Assembly: GCA_964537685.1 (NCBI GenBank)
Contig: CAZICM010000024.1
Coordinates: forward strand, 1-64,000
Reading direction: 5' to 3'
Length of the DNA stretch: 64,000 bases
Source: CAZICM01 sp964537685
Lineage (GTDB): Bacteria; Myxococcota_A; Polyangia; Polyangiales; Polyangiaceae
Positions 61,774 through 64,000 of this stretch are shown piece after piece. Position 1 is the first letter of the stretch. Each line of letters begins with the position of its first letter. Below the pieces are notes generated by a model. It ran no database searches. It was not told where the DNA came from and saw only the letters and a program-made list of their open reading frames with translations. A program made the position numbers and the translations under genes.

Positions 61774-62169
61774 ATGCAGCAGACCAATCAGCAAATTGTC
61801 GAGGCTATTTATGACGCCGCCAAGCGCGGGGATTTGCCGACCATTATGTCGTATATCGATCCTGAGATCGAGGCCATTGAGGCGGATTCGCTTCCTTATG
61901 GGGGCACATTCCATGGTCTCGAGGGCTTTCAAAAGCTGTTTTCGCTGGTTTTCGCGTCGTGGCGCAGCTTTGAGTTCGAGGTGGATAGCGTTCTCGATGG
62001 CGGTGCGTATGTGGTTGCGCTGATGCGGGTGAAGATTGGGCTCAAGGGCAGCGATACCGTGGTCGATACAAGGGTGGCCGAGTTCTGGAAGCTGCGCGAT
62101 GGCAAAGTGATTGAGTTAAGGCCCTTTTATTGGGATACCGCGGCGCTGCTTGGCCATGGGCGCTCCTGA
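61774..62169 (+). CDS. SnoaL-like (NTF2-fold) protein
   Basis: A 131-residue NTF2-fold protein: NQQIVEAIYDAAKRGDLPTI, then MSYIDPEIEAIE, FHGLEGFQKLFSLVFASWRS and RVAEFWKLRDGKVIELRPFY. The pattern is that of SnoaL-like polyketide cyclase or ketosteroid isomerase-related proteins, often with no known substrate. GAAGGTGATC precedes ATG 61774. It lies 24 bases before the sigma factor gene, so it may share its transcript. Confidence 0.8.
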   Translation: MQQTNQQIVEAIYDAAKRGDLPTIMSYIDPEIEAIEADSLPYGGTFHGLEGFQKLFSLVFASWRSFEFEVDSVLDGGAYVVALMRVKIGLKGSDTVVDTRVAEFWKLRDGKVIELRPFYWDTAALLGHGRS

Positions 62170-62192
62170 GCGGCGAGAGGGGGCGTTCAGGC

Positions 62193-62753
62193 ATGGCGGA
62201 GCAATCCATCACTCTCCTCTTGCAGGCGTGGGCTCGGGGCGATGAGCAGGCGCTGCATCATCTGACGCCGCTTGTGTATGGAGAACTTCATCGCTTGGCC
62301 GCTTCCTATATGCGGCGGGAACGGCAGGGCCATACCTTTCGTACCACCGAGCTTGTTCATGAGGCGTTCATCCGCCTGGCCGGGAGCGATGGCTTGGCCT
62401 TTGCCGATCGGGTGCAATTCTTTGCCCTGGCGGCCCGCCAAATGCGCCGTATTCTTGTCGATCATGCCCGCCGCCGCCGGGCCGAAAAACGAGGAGGAGC
62501 CGAGCGGCCGCTAACCTTGGATGAGACCATCGCCGCCCAGGAACGTCCCGAGCTGCTCTGCGCGCTGGATGACGCGCTGAATGAGCTGGCCAATGTCGAT
62601 GAGCGCAAAGCCCGCGCCATCGAGTTGCGCTATTTTGGGGGCATGTCTCAAGGCGAAATGGCGGCCGTGCTGGGCGTTCACGAAAATACCGTCGCCAGGG
62701 ATTTGCGTTTGGCAGAGGCTTTTCTGCTCGCGCAGATGAAGAACAATGTATGA
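62193..62753 (+). CDS. ECF-type sigma factor
   Basis: A 186-residue sigma factor with a region 2 (LHHLTPLVYGELHRLAASYM; FRTTELVHEAFIRLAG; QFFALAARQMRRILVDHARR) and a region 4 helix-turn-helix (ELRYFGGMSQGEMAAVLGVH, then ENTVARDLRLAEAFL). This is the ECF-sigma/TIGR02999-type group, which is usually beside a Ser/Thr kinase. ATG 62193 is chosen; the frame extends to 62130 inside the SnoaL-like gene. Its stop overlaps the kinase ATG by four bases. Confidence 0.9.
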   Translation: MAEQSITLLLQAWARGDEQALHHLTPLVYGELHRLAASYMRRERQGHTFRTTELVHEAFIRLAGSDGLAFADRVQFFALAARQMRRILVDHARRRRAEKRGGAERPLTLDETIAAQERPELLCALDDALNELANVDERKARAIELRYFGGMSQGEMAAVLGVHENTVARDLRLAEAFLLAQMKNNV

Positions 62754-64000
62754 CGCCCGAACGCTGGAAGCGCATCGAGGACATCTTTGATGCCGCGCTG
62801 GAGCTGCCCCGGGAAGAGCGGGATGCGCTGCTCGTGCGGATGTGCGGCGATGATGGGGAGCTGAGGGCGGAAATCCAGGGGCTTCTCGAGAATGCAGAGG
62901 GGGCGTCCGAAGGTCTGAACCAAGTCATTGGCCGTGAAGCCGTGCTGATTCAGCAAGAGGCCATGCCTGCCTTGGAAGGGAGAAAAATTGGGCACTACAG
63001 GCTGATTCGGGAACTCGGGCGGGGAGGTATGGGTATCGTTTATGCTGGAGAGCGCGATGATGGGGAGTACCGCACAGAAGTCGCCATAAAATTGCTCTAC
63101 CATGGGCTGGAGACAGCGGGCGCGGCAGCCCGGCTTCGGGATGAGCGTCAAATGCTGGCAAAGCTTACGCATCCAGGCATTGTCCGCTTGCTTGACGGCG
63201 GCACGACCGAGGAAGGCGTGCCTTATTTTGTGATGGAACGGGTGGAGGGCAAGCCTTTGACGGCTTATGCGGTCGGGCAGAATCTCCCGGTGAGAGCGCG
63301 TCTTGTCCTGTTTAGAAAGGTATGCGATGCCGTTGCGTTTGCGCATGCAAAGCTGATTGTTCACCGCGATATCAAGCCGGGCAATATTCTGGTCACGCCA
63401 TCGGGAGAGCCTAAACTGCTCGATTTTGGCATTGCGAGGTGGCTTGATCGGGAACAGGAAGCCCACACGCGGACGGGCATGAGGCTGCTCACGCCTGAAT
63501 ATGCGAGTCCAGAGCAGGCGCGGGGCGAGCCGATCTCAACATCGGCGGATGTGTATTCGCTGGGTGCGGTATTGTACGAGCTTTTGTCAGGGGTGCCGGC
63601 CCGGCGCATGGAAGGCGATGATCTCTCGGCGCTGCAAGCCATGCTTGACGAGGATCCGCCCAAGCCGAGCGCGGTTGCACCCAAGGCTATCGCGCCAATC
63701 CTGGCGGGCGATTTGGACAATATTGTACTGAAGGCGATGCGCAAGGACCCGGCGCTGCGCTATTCATCGGCGGACAAGCTTTCCGATGATCTTGGGCGTT
63801 ATCTCGATGGATTGCCTGTGCAGGCCCGGGCGCCCACGATGAGCTATGTATTAAAAAAGTTTGTTTGGCGGACCCGCGGTATTTTGGCGACGCTGGCCTT
63901 TGTGATCGGATCGCTGAGCGTGGCCACCGGGGTTTCGCTGCGGCAGGCGAAACGGGCCGACGTTCAGGCGGCCCGCGCGGATGAACAAGCCCTGCAAGCG
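62750..64000 (+). CDS. Ser/Thr protein kinase (runs off right edge)
   Basis: The frame opens at ATG 62750, overlapping the sigma factor stop (ATGA), and is still open at 64000 (417 codons). It begins with the usual helix (TPERWKRIEDIFDAALELPR) and has the kinase motifs: ELGRGGMGIVYAGE, VAIKLLYHG, IVHRDIKPGNILV (His at 205), LLDFGIARWLD and PEYASPEQARG. A membrane helix (GILATLAFVIGSLSVATGVS) follows near 385-405, after which the sequence leaves the window; relatives often carry TPR or sensor domains there. With the sigma factor it forms a second kinase-sigma pair. Confidence 0.9.
   Translation, partial: MTPERWKRIEDIFDAALELPREERDALLVRMCGDDGELRAEIQGLLENAEGASEGLNQVIGREAVLIQQEAMPALEGRKIGHYRLIRELGRGGMGIVYAGERDDGEYRTEVAIKLLYHGLETAGAAARLRDERQMLAKLTHPGIVRLLDGGTTEEGVPYFVMERVEGKPLTAYAVGQNLPVRARLVLFRKVCDAVAFAHAKLIVHRDIKPGNILVTPSGEPKLLDFGIARWLDREQEAHTRTGMRLLTPEYASPEQARGEPISTSADVYSLGAVLYELLSGVPARRMEGDDLSALQAMLDEDPPKPSAVAPKAIAPILAGDLDNIVLKAMRKDPALRYSSADKLSDDLGRYLDGLPVQARAPTMSYVLKKFVWRTRGILATLAFVIGSLSVATGVSLRQAKRADVQAARADEQALQA

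Noticed and set aside
62678..63466. 262-residue open frame on the minus strand
   Set aside because: It is antisense to the right-hand Ser/Thr kinase, which has complete kinase motifs.

Overview
This window looks like chromosomal DNA from a Gram-negative, predatory-type bacterium of the Myxococcota, most likely the Polyangia lineage. This is inferred from gene style, not from a marker-gene search. The clues are Ser/Thr protein kinases paired with ECF sigma factors at both ends, many lipoproteins whose lipobox is followed by Ser/Gly-rich linkers, Cys-rich and lectin-like surface lipoproteins, a PEGA-type envelope protein, a large hybrid histidine kinase, a meso-DAP peptide ligase (Mpl), and an orphan VgrG/PAAR-like type VI secretion island. 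I saw no rRNA, tRNA, CRISPR array or intact transposon.

Layout. 1-5 kb: the 5' end of an SpvB-like toxin-complex gene (running off the left edge), an HNH endonuclease, and a decayed CTQ-oxidase locus (frameshifted ferritin-like gene, then a frameshifted LodA fused in frame to a truncated LodB). 5-10 kb: an AAA ATPase with a PD-(D/E)XK-like tail, a sigma factor and a membrane Ser/Thr kinase. 10-16 kb: a lipoprotein, then a histidine kinase / response regulator / two unknown genes as one transcription unit. 16-21.5 kb: a DevBCA-like ABC exporter (adaptor, ATPase, permease) whose adaptor is separated from the other two genes by two envelope genes on the other strand. 21.9-33.2 kb: a T6SS accessory island (two DUF2169 proteins, a peptidoglycan peptidase, a catalytically dead ketosynthase-like protein, a TIGR02270 protein, two unknowns, a DUF4150 PAAR-like protein and a VgrG with a long N-terminal extension). 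33.3-35.2 kb: a 42-bp repeat array, a polysaccharide deacetylase and a membrane protein.

35.3-43.7 kb: an MBOAT acyltransferase, a small lipoprotein, a four-cluster ferredoxin coupled to a membrane-anchored protein, tryptophan 2,3-dioxygenase and two tandem HTTM-DCC1 membrane proteins. 43.8-51.4 kb: a small acidic protein with a subtilase, then secreted lipoproteins (esterase-like, double C-type lectin, metallophosphoesterase, LamG). 51.4-57.8 kb: a candidate minus-strand structured RNA with its own terminator, a HicA-HicB pair, an inositol monophosphatase with mpl, and leuS. 57.8-64 kb: a lipoprotein gene broken by an in-frame TGA, a second 42-bp repeat array, a small membrane-protein operon with one frameshifted member, TerB-like, DUF808 and SnoaL-like genes, and a second sigma factor / kinase pair running off the right edge.

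The points most worth following up are the minus-strand RNA near 51.4-51.65 kb, the two related 14-codon repeat arrays, the T6SS island with its extended VgrG, the 27-bp duplication inside the histidine kinase dimerisation helix, and the LodA-LodB remnant. Several genes carry single-base frameshifts or a stop, so either local gene decay or consensus sequencing errors must be considered when reading the window.
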